The position numbers and the translations under genes are program-made. From assembly GCA_947632425.1 (NCBI GenBank), contig CANRPG010000002.1, forward strand, positions 1 to 33,704: a DNA stretch of 33,704 nt. The letters run 5' to 3'. The notes beneath the pieces are model-generated. The model was not told the origin of the DNA. It worked only from the letters and a program-made list of their open reading frames with translations, and did not search any database. This DNA comes from an uncultured Clostridia bacterium. GTDB taxonomy: Bacteria > Bacillota > Clostridia > Oscillospirales > Ruminococcaceae. Of this stretch, positions 1 to 7,119 are shown in pieces (position 1 is the stretch's first letter; the number at the start of each line of letters is the position of its first letter).

Positions 1-200
1 ACGAGCTTTTCAAAAGCCTCGGTATGGGTGGGAAAATCACAGTCCGCCTCGAATTTTCTGCCGTCGCCCGTTTTTGCGGAAATATGACCGCCGATGCCTA
101 TTCTGTCGCAGTTTCCTTTTGCTATAACTTCTTCGTTGGTCATATCAAGAAGCTGATATTTGAGTGATGAACTGCCTGCGTTTACTACAAGTATTTTCAT
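1..200 (-). CDS. ackA: Acetate kinase, N-terminal part (gene runs off the window)
   Basis: This is the first 66 codons of acetate kinase, which interconverts acetyl phosphate plus ADP and acetate plus ATP in the cytoplasm, normally as the last step of the Pta-AckA fermentation route. The visible protein begins MKILVVNAGSSSLKYQL, the N-terminal phosphate-binding signature of the AckA family. It continues with the usual NEEVIAKGNCDRIGIGG-like stretch. The ATG at 198-200 is preceded by AAGGAG seven bases upstream, so the start is secure. The rest of the gene lies beyond position 1. It is divergently arranged with tmcAL, and the two promoters seem to overlap in the AT-rich stretch around 269-279. 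Whether pta is next to it cannot be seen. Confidence 0.95.
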   Translation of the reverse strand, partial: MKILVVNAGSSSLKYQLLDMTNEEVIAKGNCDRIGIGGHISAKTGDGRKFEADCDFPTHTEAFEKL

Positions 201-249
201 TGTACTTCTCCTTACGTTAATTTGATTTTGTCCTTTGGCAAAGTTTTAC

Positions 250-278
250 TTGACAATGCCCTATCTTTATTATATTAT
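250..278 (+). promoter_or_regulatory. Sigma-A promoter of tmcAL
   Basis: A consensus TTGACA (250-255) is separated by 17 bases from TATTAT (273-278). The predicted transcript would start near 285, giving a leader of about 65 bases before the ATG at 352. Confidence 0.75.
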
Positions 279-300
279 AACATTATGACGAAAATTTCAA
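269..300 (-). promoter_or_regulatory. Candidate ackA promoter
   Basis: On the minus strand TTGAAA (295-300) is followed by two overlapping TATAAT boxes at 274-279 and 269-274. The spacings are 15 and 20 bases, so neither is ideal. The boxes lie on top of the -10 box of the rightward tmcAL promoter, so the two genes may compete for polymerase. Confidence 0.45.
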
Positions 301-351
301 GTGTTTTGCGAGAATTTTCTTCAAATATTTTTTAAAAAGGCGGCAAAAGTC

Positions 352-1521
352 ATGGCAGTGTGCAGGAAAGTTGCGGCAATAATCGCGGAATATGACCCTT
401 TTCACAACGGGCACAGATACCACATTGACAAAACGCGCGAACACGGTGCGACGGAAATAATTGCGATAATGAGCGGATCTTTCACACAGCGCGGTGATGT
501 AGCACTGCACGACAAGCATTTCAGGGCGCGGCAGGCGGTGCTTGGCGGCGCTGACTTGGTGATAGAGCTGCCATACCCTTTTTGCTGCTCGTGCGCGGAA
601 GTTTTTGCAGGCAGCGCGGTTAGCATTGCTGACCGTCTTGGCGTGGTGGACGAGCTGTCGTTCGGGTGCGAGTGCGGCGATGTGGGTATTTTAGAAAAAT
701 GCGCCGAGATCTCGCTGTCTTTGGCAGATGACAAGGACGTTGCGGCACTTGTTTCTTCGGGGTACAGCTACCCGGCGGCGGTATCGGAGATAGTTTTACA
801 AAAGCACGGGAAAGAGGCGGCGGATATTTTCGGGCAGCCGAACAATGTGCTTGCGATAGAATACATAAAGGCACTTAAAAAGCGCGGAAGCAGTATTACG
901 CCGCTTGCTGTTACACGCTTTGGCGCTCCGCATAGTGGAGAGACTTTCTGCGCAGGGATCGCGAGCGGTACGCAGATACGCAAAATGGCTCGCGCAGGGC
1001 AGGATACTAAGGGACTCTTGCCTTACACGGGCGAAGAAAGCGCAGTATGCGACATTGAAAGAATAGGCAGTGCGATAATTCTGCGGCTGCTGCAAGTTGT
1101 TCAAAGCGGAGAGTACATAAACGTTCCCGACTTTGACTACGAGCTGGCGCAGAGGGTGGCAAAGTTTGCTGCTGCACGAGAATACACCACCTTTGACGGG
1201 TTTATAAAAGCTGTAAAGTGCAAAAGCTTTACATACGCAAAGGCGGCACGGGCGTTTGTAAATGCGTATTTGGGTGTTACTTATGAAGATATAAAACGTG
1301 AACCGCAAGCGAGAGTGCTGGCATTCAACGAAAAGGGGCAAGGACTTCTGAAAGAGATAAAAGAACGTTCGTACGGAATAGAGGTGTACACATCTCTTTC
1401 GCAGCTTAGCGACAAAAGGCTTGCGTTTTTAGACGATATTTCGTGCCGTGCGCTGGCAATGTGCGCAGGTAAAAAATACAAAAGCGAGTTTTGCAGGAAA
1501 TTTACGGGAGCTATTCTGTAG
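352..1521 (+). CDS. tmcAL: tRNA(Met) cytidine acetate ligase (TmcAL, YlbM family)
   Basis: The 389-residue product matches the TmcAL family, which in Bacillus subtilis uses ATP and free acetate to make N4-acetylcytidine at the wobble position of elongator tRNA-Met. Visible signatures are the nucleotidyltransferase motif AEYDPFHNGH (residues 12-21, HxGH type), the IELPYPF...AEVFAG region, SFGCE, PNNVLAIEY and GAPHSG followed by ASGTQIRK. The ATG at 352 was chosen over an upstream in-frame GTG at 301 because the family alignment starts just after it and AAAGG lies 11 bases upstream. The length is close to the usual 390-415 residues. Its last 11 bases overlap the convergent deacetylase gene. Placement next to ackA, whose product makes or consumes the same acetate, is notable. 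Confidence 0.92.
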   Translation: MAVCRKVAAIIAEYDPFHNGHRYHIDKTREHGATEIIAIMSGSFTQRGDVALHDKHFRARQAVLGGADLVIELPYPFCCSCAEVFAGSAVSIADRLGVVDELSFGCECGDVGILEKCAEISLSLADDKDVAALVSSGYSYPAAVSEIVLQKHGKEAADIFGQPNNVLAIEYIKALKKRGSSITPLAVTRFGAPHSGETFCAGIASGTQIRKMARAGQDTKGLLPYTGEESAVCDIERIGSAIILRLLQVVQSGEYINVPDFDYELAQRVAKFAAAREYTTFDGFIKAVKCKSFTYAKAARAFVNAYLGVTYEDIKREPQARVLAFNEKGQGLLKEIKERSYGIEVYTSLSQLSDKRLAFLDDISCRALAMCAGKKYKSEFCRKFTGAIL

Positions 1522-2410
1522 AGAGCGCGCGTTTCATGAAATCTTCGGTGGAGATGCCGCTGGGGCGGTTATATCTGTTCAAGCAGTAGAGGCACTCGGA
1601 GTTGCGCGTGATGAAGTTAGGCTTTTCTTCCACGCCGTAGCTTGCTGTAAAGTGGCAAGCCTTTACATATTCTTTGCTCTCCTCGCTGACAAGACCGTAT
1701 GGGTATGTATAGACCTGCGGAGTAATGCCGCAGTTTTTCTCCAGACCGTCAATGCTGAGCAGCAGGTCGGAGATGAAAGCGCTGCGGTAGTCCTCGTTGC
1801 TTTCGCCTTCTTTTTTCAAAGCGCCGCGGCGCAGACCGAGTTTGTGCATATCGTAGCTATGACTGGCTATTTCTACATAACCGCACTTTGAAAGCAGGCG
1901 AATCTGCTCGTAGTTCAGGTAAGAATAGCTTGAATGCTGCTGCTTGCCGTTTTCGTTTTCTGCATAGCTGCCGACTACAGACAGCACTGCTTTTGCGCCG
2001 GAGTCGCGAAGGATAGGCTCGACATATGACAGAAAATTATAGCAGCCGTCGTCAAAGGTAAGAATGACGGGCTTTTGCGGCAGGGGCTTGCCGCTGTTTA
2101 CATATTCAATAAGATCGGCTGTGAGGATAAATTCATAGCCGTTTTCTTTAAGATACCGGATATCTTCGGCGAGGACTTCGGGAGAGAGGACATAGTCGCC
2201 CCACTGGGTTTCATCGCGCAGGATGCTATGGTACATAATGACGGGAACAAAAATTTGCTCTACTTTGACTTCGGTGGGGAGTTCTTCTTCTCTGCCAAAG
2301 TGCGAAGCTAAAGGTATAGAAAGCAGCACGAGGGCTGTGAGAAGCGATAAGAGAACGCACACTTTACTTACTTTACCTGCTTTTGAGGTTGTAAAACTTT
2401 GTTTTAACAC
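1511..2410 (-). CDS. Membrane-anchored polysaccharide deacetylase (NodB-like, CE4)
   Basis: The 299-residue product has one hydrophobic segment (about residues 17-37) with a short positively charged N-terminus, so it is probably a signal anchor holding the enzyme outside the membrane. The catalytic domain follows, with MYHS at 59-62, TFDDG at 118-122 (catalytic base Asp plus metal-binding Asp) and HSYDMH at 184-189 giving the two metal-binding His. TYPYG further on is the next CE4 motif. The family removes acetyl groups from peptidoglycan or other N-acetylated glycans; the actual substrate is not evident. The start is a GTG at 2408-2410 with AGGCGG nine bases upstream. Upstream in-frame codons have no such site and would add residues before the anchor. 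It converges on tmcAL. Confidence 0.85.
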   Translation of the reverse strand: MLKQSFTTSKAGKVSKVCVLLSLLTALVLLSIPLASHFGREEELPTEVKVEQIFVPVIMYHSILRDETQWGDYVLSPEVLAEDIRYLKENGYEFILTADLIEYVNSGKPLPQKPVILTFDDGCYNFLSYVEPILRDSGAKAVLSVVGSYAENENGKQQHSSYSYLNYEQIRLLSKCGYVEIASHSYDMHKLGLRRGALKKEGESNEDYRSAFISDLLLSIDGLEKNCGITPQVYTYPYGLVSEESKEYVKACHFTASYGVEEKPNFITRNSECLYCLNRYNRPSGISTEDFMKRALSTE

Positions 2411-2494
2411 ATTGAAGCACCGCCTGTTTTTGTTGATATATAACAATATATTGCGCTCGTTTTGTAAAAATACTTCAAAAATCAAAAAACACTA

Positions 2495-2523
2495 TTGAAA
2501 AAGTTGTGCAAATATGATAGAAT
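2495..2523 (+). promoter_or_regulatory. Sigma-A promoter of the chemoreceptor gene
   Basis: TTGAAA (2495-2500), a 17-base spacer and TAGAAT (2518-2523) with an extended -10 TGA just before it. It lies 63 bases upstream of the ATG. No sigma-D (flagellar) type promoter was seen, so the gene looks constitutively readable. Confidence 0.65.
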
Positions 2524-2586
2524 ATAAGTGTATGAAATTCATAAAAAACTTCCGAACGATTTCGGGGATTAGGAACGGTGAGATAA

Positions 2587-4380
2587 ATGAAAACTATTCG
2601 TGCAAAGATCATGACCTCGATGCTGTGTGTGGCGTTTGTTATCATTATTACAGTGTCAATTATCTTTCTCAGCGCGATAAACAGCTCTACAAAAGCGGTG
2701 CTGCAAAACAGTCTGCTGCCGCTGGCTACACAGACCGCTGACAAGATAACCATGATAAAGCAGGACAACAGAGATACCGACGTTGACAAGATACTCAACG
2801 GCATTGACGTGAGCGACGGCAACCTGGCTTTTGTTATAAACAACGACGGCACTTTCGCTTACAAGGGCAAGAACACCGCTGACTTCTTCAACGAGGAGAA
2901 CATAGTAACTGCCAACAAAAAAGAGAATGAATCTATTGCGGAATTTGCCGCGCTGTCTGTAAGCAAACCCAGCGGCTTTGGTATATTTGAATATGAAAAA
3001 GAAGAATATGTGGCAGGCTTTGCGGAGCTAAACGGCAGAAATCAAACGATAATAATTGCAGTGCCGACCGATGATTTTTCAAGATACACGGCGGACTCGA
3101 TGAACACTGTGATAATTGCCTGCGCTATACTGGTAGTTGCTGTTATAGTTTTCACTATACTGTTTGCTAAGACGTTCACGAAGCCTATAACGAGCACTAC
3201 AAACCGTCTGAGGGCGCTGGCGCAGGGCAACCTTACCGACCCTGTTGACGTTCACTACTCACGCGATGAGTTGGGCGTACTTTCTAAATCTCTGGAAGAG
3301 ACGATAGTTTCGCTGAGGCAGTATATAAACCTGATAACCGTTGCGCTGACGAACATTTCGGAAGGCAACCTGTGCCACAGAATGGAGGGCACTTTCAAGG
3401 GCGATTTCAGCAAGATAAAGAGCACGTTCAACACTATTCTGGAGTCGCTGTCAGACACGTTTGCTTCGATAAACACGGCTGCGGAACAGGTAAACAGCGG
3501 CGCTATGCAGGTATCTAACGCGGCACAGGCGCTTTCGCAGGGCTCTACCGAACAGGCAAGCTCTATAGAGCAACTCTCTGCGACGCTTTCAGATGTTGCA
3601 AATCAGATAACTTACAACGCTAACGCTGCTAAAGATGCTTACAAGATAGTACACGACAACACCAACTCTATAAACGACTGCAACAATGACATGACTAAGA
3701 TGCTGACGGCTATGAACGAGATAAACGAGTCGTCGGAGCAGATATCTAAGATAATAAAGGTAATAGATGAGATAGCGTTCCAGACGAATATTCTTGCTCT
3801 TAACGCGGCTGTTGAGGCGGCGAGAGAGGGTTCTAAGGGATTCAGCGTTGTTGCGGACGAGGTAAGACGTCTGGCGGCAAAGAGCGCGGAGGCTGCAAAA
3901 CAGACGGCGTCGCTTATTGAGGAATCCACGGCGGCTGTAAAGCGCGGCTCGGGAATTGCGACTGTTACGGCGGATTCGCTGCACAATATTGTTGAAAATT
4001 CGGCGCAGATAAAGAAGCTGGTAAAGGATATTTCGGAAGCTTCGGAGCATCAGTCGGAAGCTGTAGTACAGATAAACGCAGGGGTAGATCAGATCTCTGC
4101 TGTAGTAGCGGCGAACACTTCTTCTGCGGTAGGCTCGGCATCTGCAAGCGAGGAGCTTTCGAGCCAGTCGCTGATACTGAAAAACATGATAGCGCGTTTC
4201 AAGCTGTCGGACAAACATTCTTCGGGCGGTTCGCAGTATGATTACTATGATGATGCGGATACGGCTGAGGACGGCGGCGATGCGCCTGCGACGTTTATGT
4301 CTAAATACGCATACCCGAGCGACGACCCCGACGACGGCGCGATAAAGATTGTTCTTGACGATGAGGACGACAAATACTGA
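2587..4380 (+). CDS. Methyl-accepting chemotaxis protein
   Basis: The 597-residue transmembrane chemoreceptor has TM1 at about residues 10-31, an extracytoplasmic sensor region at 32-172 with Cache-like patterns (GNLAFVINNDGTF; VAGFAELN), TM2 at 174-196, a HAMP domain at about 198-247 and a second HAMP-like segment (ISEGNLCHRM) at 248-290. A long coiled-coil signalling domain follows. The conserved hairpin tip reads IDEIAFQTNILALNAAVEAAR, the site that contacts CheA and CheW. The last 55 residues form a very acidic Asp-rich tail; no WxxF-type CheR tether is visible. The ligand is unknown. No che or flagellar genes occur in the window, so it is an orphan receptor here. A G-rich ribosome site (GGTGAG) precedes the ATG. 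Confidence 0.93.
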   Translation: MKTIRAKIMTSMLCVAFVIIITVSIIFLSAINSSTKAVLQNSLLPLATQTADKITMIKQDNRDTDVDKILNGIDVSDGNLAFVINNDGTFAYKGKNTADFFNEENIVTANKKENESIAEFAALSVSKPSGFGIFEYEKEEYVAGFAELNGRNQTIIIAVPTDDFSRYTADSMNTVIIACAILVVAVIVFTILFAKTFTKPITSTTNRLRALAQGNLTDPVDVHYSRDELGVLSKSLEETIVSLRQYINLITVALTNISEGNLCHRMEGTFKGDFSKIKSTFNTILESLSDTFASINTAAEQVNSGAMQVSNAAQALSQGSTEQASSIEQLSATLSDVANQITYNANAAKDAYKIVHDNTNSINDCNNDMTKMLTAMNEINESSEQISKIIKVIDEIAFQTNILALNAAVEAAREGSKGFSVVADEVRRLAAKSAEAAKQTASLIEESTAAVKRGSGIATVTADSLHNIVENSAQIKKLVKDISEASEHQSEAVVQINAGVDQISAVVAANTSSAVGSASASEELSSQSLILKNMIARFKLSDKHSSGGSQYDYYDDADTAEDGGDAPATFMSKYAYPSDDPDDGAIKIVLDDEDDKY

Positions 4381-4434
4381 TAAACTTTACACATACTAAC
4401 ATACTAAAATACACACAAAGGAGTTGTAACAACT

Positions 4435-5517
4435 ATGAAAAGAAGAATAGGCATACTCACCAGCGGAGGCGACTGCCCGGGACTGAACGCTACCATTCGC
4501 GGCGTTGCAAAGGCGTGCTATGAAAAATTCGGCAGCGACGGCATTGAGATCGTTGGTATAAACGACGGTTATTCGGGACTTATCAACAACGAGTGCAAGG
4601 AAATGGAGCCTTCGGATTTTTCGGGAATACTTACTATGGGAGGCACTATTTTCGGCACTAAGAGGACTCCTTTCAAGATGATGACGGTGGTTGAAGAGGA
4701 CAACGTTGACAAGGTAAAGGCGATGAAGGACACCTACAAAAAGCAGAAGCTGGATTGTCTTTTCACGCTGGGCGGAAACGGAACGCACAAGACTTCGAAC
4801 CTGCTGGCGAGCGAGGGGCTGAATGTTATCGGGCTGCCAAAGACCATTGACAACGATATTTTCGGAACGAGCGTTACGTTTGGTTTTCACACGGCGGTGG
4901 ATATTGCGACTGATGTTATTGACAGGCTGCACACGACGGCGAACTCTCACGGCAGGATAATGGTAGTTGAGATAATGGGCAACAAGGCAGGCTGGCTGAC
5001 TTTGTACGCAGGTGTTGCAGGCGGCGCTGACATGATTGTTATACCCGAGATACCGTTTGACATTGACAAGCTGTGCGAGGCTTGCGAAAAGCGCGAAAAG
5101 GCAGGCAAGGCGTTCTCAATAATGGCGGTAGCAGAAGGTGCGTTTGACACTGAAGAAGCGAAGATGAAGAAGAAAGAGAGAGCCAAAAAGCGCGTTGAGG
5201 CAGGAGAAAAGACGGCATCAGCGAGAATTGCGGCTACGATAGAGGCAAACACCGGAATTGAGACGAGAGTTTGCGTACCGGGACATATGCTGAGAGGCGG
5301 AAGTCCGTCGGCTTATGACAGGGTACTGGCGACACAGTTCGGCACACGCGCGGCAGAGCTTTTATTCAAAGAGAAGTTTGGTTACACGGTGGCTATGGTT
5401 GACGGCGAGATCACCGAAAACAAGCTGGAGGACATTGCAGGCAAGACAAAGTTTGTTGACAAAGACGATCAGATGGTGCTTGCGGCGCGGCGCATAGGCA
5501 TTTCGTTTGGTGATTGA
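4435..5517 (+). CDS. pfkA: 6-phosphofructokinase (group III type)
   Basis: The 360-residue enzyme phosphorylates fructose 6-phosphate to fructose 1,6-bisphosphate, the committed step of glycolysis. It begins with GILTSGGDCPGLNA (residues 6-19), then GGNGT at 113-117, the substrate and catalytic loop PKTIDND at 135-141, MGNKAGWLTL at 181-190, and PGHMLRGGSPSAYDR near residue 285. By analogy with E. coli PfkA, the residue at the phosphodonor position is Gly (ATP type; PPi enzymes carry Asp), while the Lys of PKTIDND is common in PPi-dependent and group III enzymes. The usual Asp of GGDG is Asn. The donor is therefore not certain from sequence. AAAGGAG lies nine bases before the ATG. The nitroreductase gene starts one base after its stop. 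Confidence 0.93.
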   Translation: MKRRIGILTSGGDCPGLNATIRGVAKACYEKFGSDGIEIVGINDGYSGLINNECKEMEPSDFSGILTMGGTIFGTKRTPFKMMTVVEEDNVDKVKAMKDTYKKQKLDCLFTLGGNGTHKTSNLLASEGLNVIGLPKTIDNDIFGTSVTFGFHTAVDIATDVIDRLHTTANSHGRIMVVEIMGNKAGWLTLYAGVAGGADMIVIPEIPFDIDKLCEACEKREKAGKAFSIMAVAEGAFDTEEAKMKKKERAKKRVEAGEKTASARIAATIEANTGIETRVCVPGHMLRGGSPSAYDRVLATQFGTRAAELLFKEKFGYTVAMVDGEITENKLEDIAGKTKFVDKDDQMVLAARRIGISFGD

Positions 5518-5518
5518 T

Positions 5519-6049
5519 ATGCAGTTTGATGATCTTTTGAAAAAACGCAGGTGCATACGCTCTTACACGGGTGAGGGCGTTACGAAAGAGCAGGCAATGG
5601 AGATCCTCGATGCAGGGATAAGGGCGCCGAACTCATGCAATTATCAGGCGTGGAGGTTTTACGCGACACTTGACAGGGCGCTTATTGCGGAAGTTCACCA
5701 AAAGGCGGCAAACATACCGTGGGCAAGCGACATACCATTTCTTGTGGTGATATGCCTTGACAATGAAGTCATGGATAAATTGCAGAAGCAGTTTGGCGAG
5801 GAGCGCGGAAAGCTGTTTGCATATCAAGATGCTGCGGGGGCTGCGAACCATATGCTGCTCAAAGCTGCTGACATGGGGCTTGGCGGCTGCTGGATAGGCC
5901 CTATTGACGTTGACAAGTGCAGGGAGCATTTTTCTATACCCCTAAACCACACGCCTGCGGCTATAATAACGATCGGCGTACCCAAATACGACAAGGGTGC
6001 GAGAGAGCGCAGACCGCTTGAAGAAGTGGTCACGTTTATAGGTGAATGA
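5519..6049 (+). CDS. Small nitroreductase-family flavoprotein
   Basis: The 176-residue product belongs to the FMN-dependent nitroreductase family of NAD(P)H oxidoreductases. It starts LKKRRCIRSYTGEGVTKEQ, the conserved RRSIRxF-type phosphate-binding start. It continues with AGIRAPNSCNYQAWRF (ribityl contact), AANHMLLKAADMGLGGCWIG, and ends with GVPKYDKGARERRPLEEVV. The length fits the short family members that work as homodimers. The ATG at 5519 lies one base after the pfk stop; the reading frame can be extended to TTG/GTG codons inside pfk, but they have no better ribosome site. Translational coupling to pfk is likely. The physiological substrate is unknown. A terminator follows the stop. 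Confidence 0.87.
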   Translation: MQFDDLLKKRRCIRSYTGEGVTKEQAMEILDAGIRAPNSCNYQAWRFYATLDRALIAEVHQKAANIPWASDIPFLVVICLDNEVMDKLQKQFGEERGKLFAYQDAAGAANHMLLKAADMGLGGCWIGPIDVDKCREHFSIPLNHTPAAIITIGVPKYDKGARERRPLEEVVTFIGE

Positions 6050-6069
6050 CACGAACAGACAATACGTTA

Positions 6070-6104
6070 CCCCCGGGAACTTGGGTGTTCTCGGGGGTGT
6101 TTTG
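6070..6104 (+). terminator. Rho-independent terminator of the pfk-nitroreductase unit
   Basis: The arms CCCCCGGGAA (6070-6079) and TTCTCGGGGG (6088-6097) form a 10-bp stem with one G-T pair and an 8-base loop, followed by TGTTTTGTT. On the minus strand there is no T-run, so it mainly serves the rightward genes. Confidence 0.9.
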
Positions 6105-6105
6105 T

Positions 6106-6423
6106 TCACTTATGCTTCTTGGGTTGTGGCAGCTCATCATACATAGCCTCAAACAGCTCTGCTAAAAGCTCTTTGTTATCAATATTATCGACACGGAGCA
6201 GTTTCTTTCTGCCGCCGGCGGTCATTGAATCATATTCGGCATCGGGCAGCAATCTCACTGCTGACGGTGTGGGTCTTACAAGAAGGCGGCCGTCACAGAC
6301 ATAGGCGGCGGTCTTATCATGGTAATATATCAGATATTCGCCCATCATCGGGCGGAATGATATTCCATCGAGAGAGGAAAGCTGCTCGGACAGGAAGCTG
6401 AGATATTCTTTAGTTGTTGACAT
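6106..6423 (-). CDS. TfoX N-terminal domain protein
   Basis: The 105-residue protein consists only of a TfoX N-terminal-like domain. The signature is SFRPMMGEYLIYYHDK at about residues 21-36, followed by a lone VCDGRLLVRPT strand pattern and a charged C-terminus ending in PKKHK. TfoX/Sxy is a competence regulator in gamma-proteobacteria, but the small Clostridia homologues lack the C-terminal domain and have no established role; they resemble MmcQ/YjbR-like folds. The ATG at 6421-6423 was chosen because homologues begin with a similar S-T-K-E-Y-L stretch; a GTG 54 bases upstream also keeps the frame open. No clear ribosome site is visible before the ATG, so the start is less certain than for most genes here. 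Confidence 0.75.
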   Translation of the reverse strand: MSTTKEYLSFLSEQLSSLDGISFRPMMGEYLIYYHDKTAAYVCDGRLLVRPTPSAVRLLPDAEYDSMTAGGRKKLLRVDNIDNKELLAELFEAMYDELPQPKKHK

Positions 6424-6536
6424 ATGGTGTTCATCGGAAATTATTTTATTGCGCTTACGCGCGGCGCAGGAGCGCACAGGTTGCTTGCACTAAGATGTTC
6501 TGAAAAAGATCGATTACCTACCCAAAGCACATTTGT

Positions 6537-6656
6537 CAGAAAATTTGCTGGCAGTATATTCTTCCAGCGGCGTGTGGGGTGGCGTGGAAAGTGGTGGTGG
6601 TTGGTGGGTAGGGTGTAAAGTGTGAGGCGTTGAACGCTCTCGCTGAAAAGTTACAG
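6537..6656. repeat. 120-bp direct repeat, copy A
   Basis: It pairs without gaps with 6865-6984: by hand count 11 of 120 positions differ, all in the first half, and the last 50-plus bases are identical. The plus strand is strikingly G-rich (runs of GTGGGGTGG, GGTGGTGG, GGTGGGTAGGG) and could form G-quadruplexes. The invariant end contains the near-palindrome GCGTTGAACGC. Confidence 0.9.
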
Positions 6657-6685
6657 AAGATTACGCGCAAAGTGAGGATAGAGCA

Positions 6686-6750
6686 GAAAAAAGCCCGTCA
6701 TACCGCAAGGTATGCGCCGCCGACCGTTTTTGGCGGCGAGGGATTTTTTC
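6686..6750. other. Three-way-junction fold between the repeats
   Basis: GAAAAAAGCCC (6686-6696) pairs with GGGATTTTTTC (6740-6750), ten of eleven positions, and encloses two hairpins. The first is CATACC-GCAA-GGTATG (6699-6714) and the second is CGCCGCC/GGCGGCG (6715-6721 with 6732-6738, 10-base loop). It could be a structured RNA, or a terminator-like hairpin interrupted by an inserted second stem. Expression direction is unknown. Confidence 0.55.
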
Positions 6751-6864
6751 GGGGGGTTGAGACTTACGCCGAAAAGACGATAGCTTCAACCGACTGCTGC
6801 TAAAGCAACGAAAATTTCTTGCCTCTAATTATCTTGTTTCTGATACCCTCTCAAACGACCTCGG

Positions 6865-6984
6865 CAGAAAATGCACTGGTAGAATATTCTTCCGGTTGTG
6901 TGTGGGGTGGCGTGGAAAGTGGGGGCGGTTGGTGGGTAGGGTGTAAAGTGTGAGGCGTTGAACGCTCTCGCTGAAAAGTTACAG
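6865..6984. repeat. 120-bp direct repeat, copy B
   Basis: Second copy of the element at 6537-6656, same orientation, same length, starting 328 bases further on. It ends in the same invariant stretch ending in AAAAGTTACAG. Confidence 0.9.
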
Positions 6985-7119
6985 TTTAAGATACGCATTA
7001 TGTTGGTAAACCTCGCAGAGGATTATTCGACACTTGCGGCGGTAAACCTGTGGCTCCGCAGGCTTGCTGCGTAAGCAGCGAAAACTTTTTGTAACACTAT
7101 TATTCACAAGTGCGCTATA

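Larger units (their letters stand above)
6424..7119. other. Non-coding island of about 700 bp with duplicated segments
   Basis: No open reading frame here has a plausible ribosome site and recognisable protein. The stretch holds two 120-bp direct repeats and a foldable 65-bp segment between them. Small hairpins with GNRA-like loops also occur, such as GCGC-TTAC-GCGC near 6451 (GTAA loop on the minus strand) and GCTGC-GTAA-GCAGC near 7067-7080. Both halves end in related sequence (GCTGC, AAGCA, CGAAAA near 6796-6815 and 7067-7085), so the duplication once extended beyond the repeats and has decayed. Confidence 0.7.

Noticed and set aside
301..351. GTG start for tmcAL 17 codons upstream
   Set aside because: No ribosome site, and the added residues do not fit the family's N-terminus; it would also lie almost at the predicted transcription start.
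1448..1891. Plus-strand frame of 147 codons overlapping tmcAL and the deacetylase
   Set aside because: Lies almost wholly opposite the convincing deacetylase sequence and has no family match.
3589..4218. Long minus-strand open frame (209 codons) inside the chemoreceptor gene
   Set aside because: It is rich in Arg and Tyr, has no ribosome site or family resemblance, and is the complement of the repetitive coiled-coil codons.
6424..6618. Plus-strand open frame of 64 codons running into repeat copy A
   Set aside because: It ends in a Trp/Gly/Arg-rich string dictated by the G-rich repeat, with no homology recognised and no ribosome site.
6537..6984. The two 120-bp repeats as a CRISPR array
   Set aside because: Only two long units with a 208-base gap, no short repeat-spacer pattern and no cas genes.
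6424..7119. tRNA or rRNA gene in the non-coding island
   Set aside because: No cloverleaf, TTCGA-type T-loop or CCA-type end, and no rRNA-like conserved stretches were found.
6424..7119. Insertion sequence
   Set aside because: No transposase frame and no terminal inverted repeats; only direct repeats are seen.
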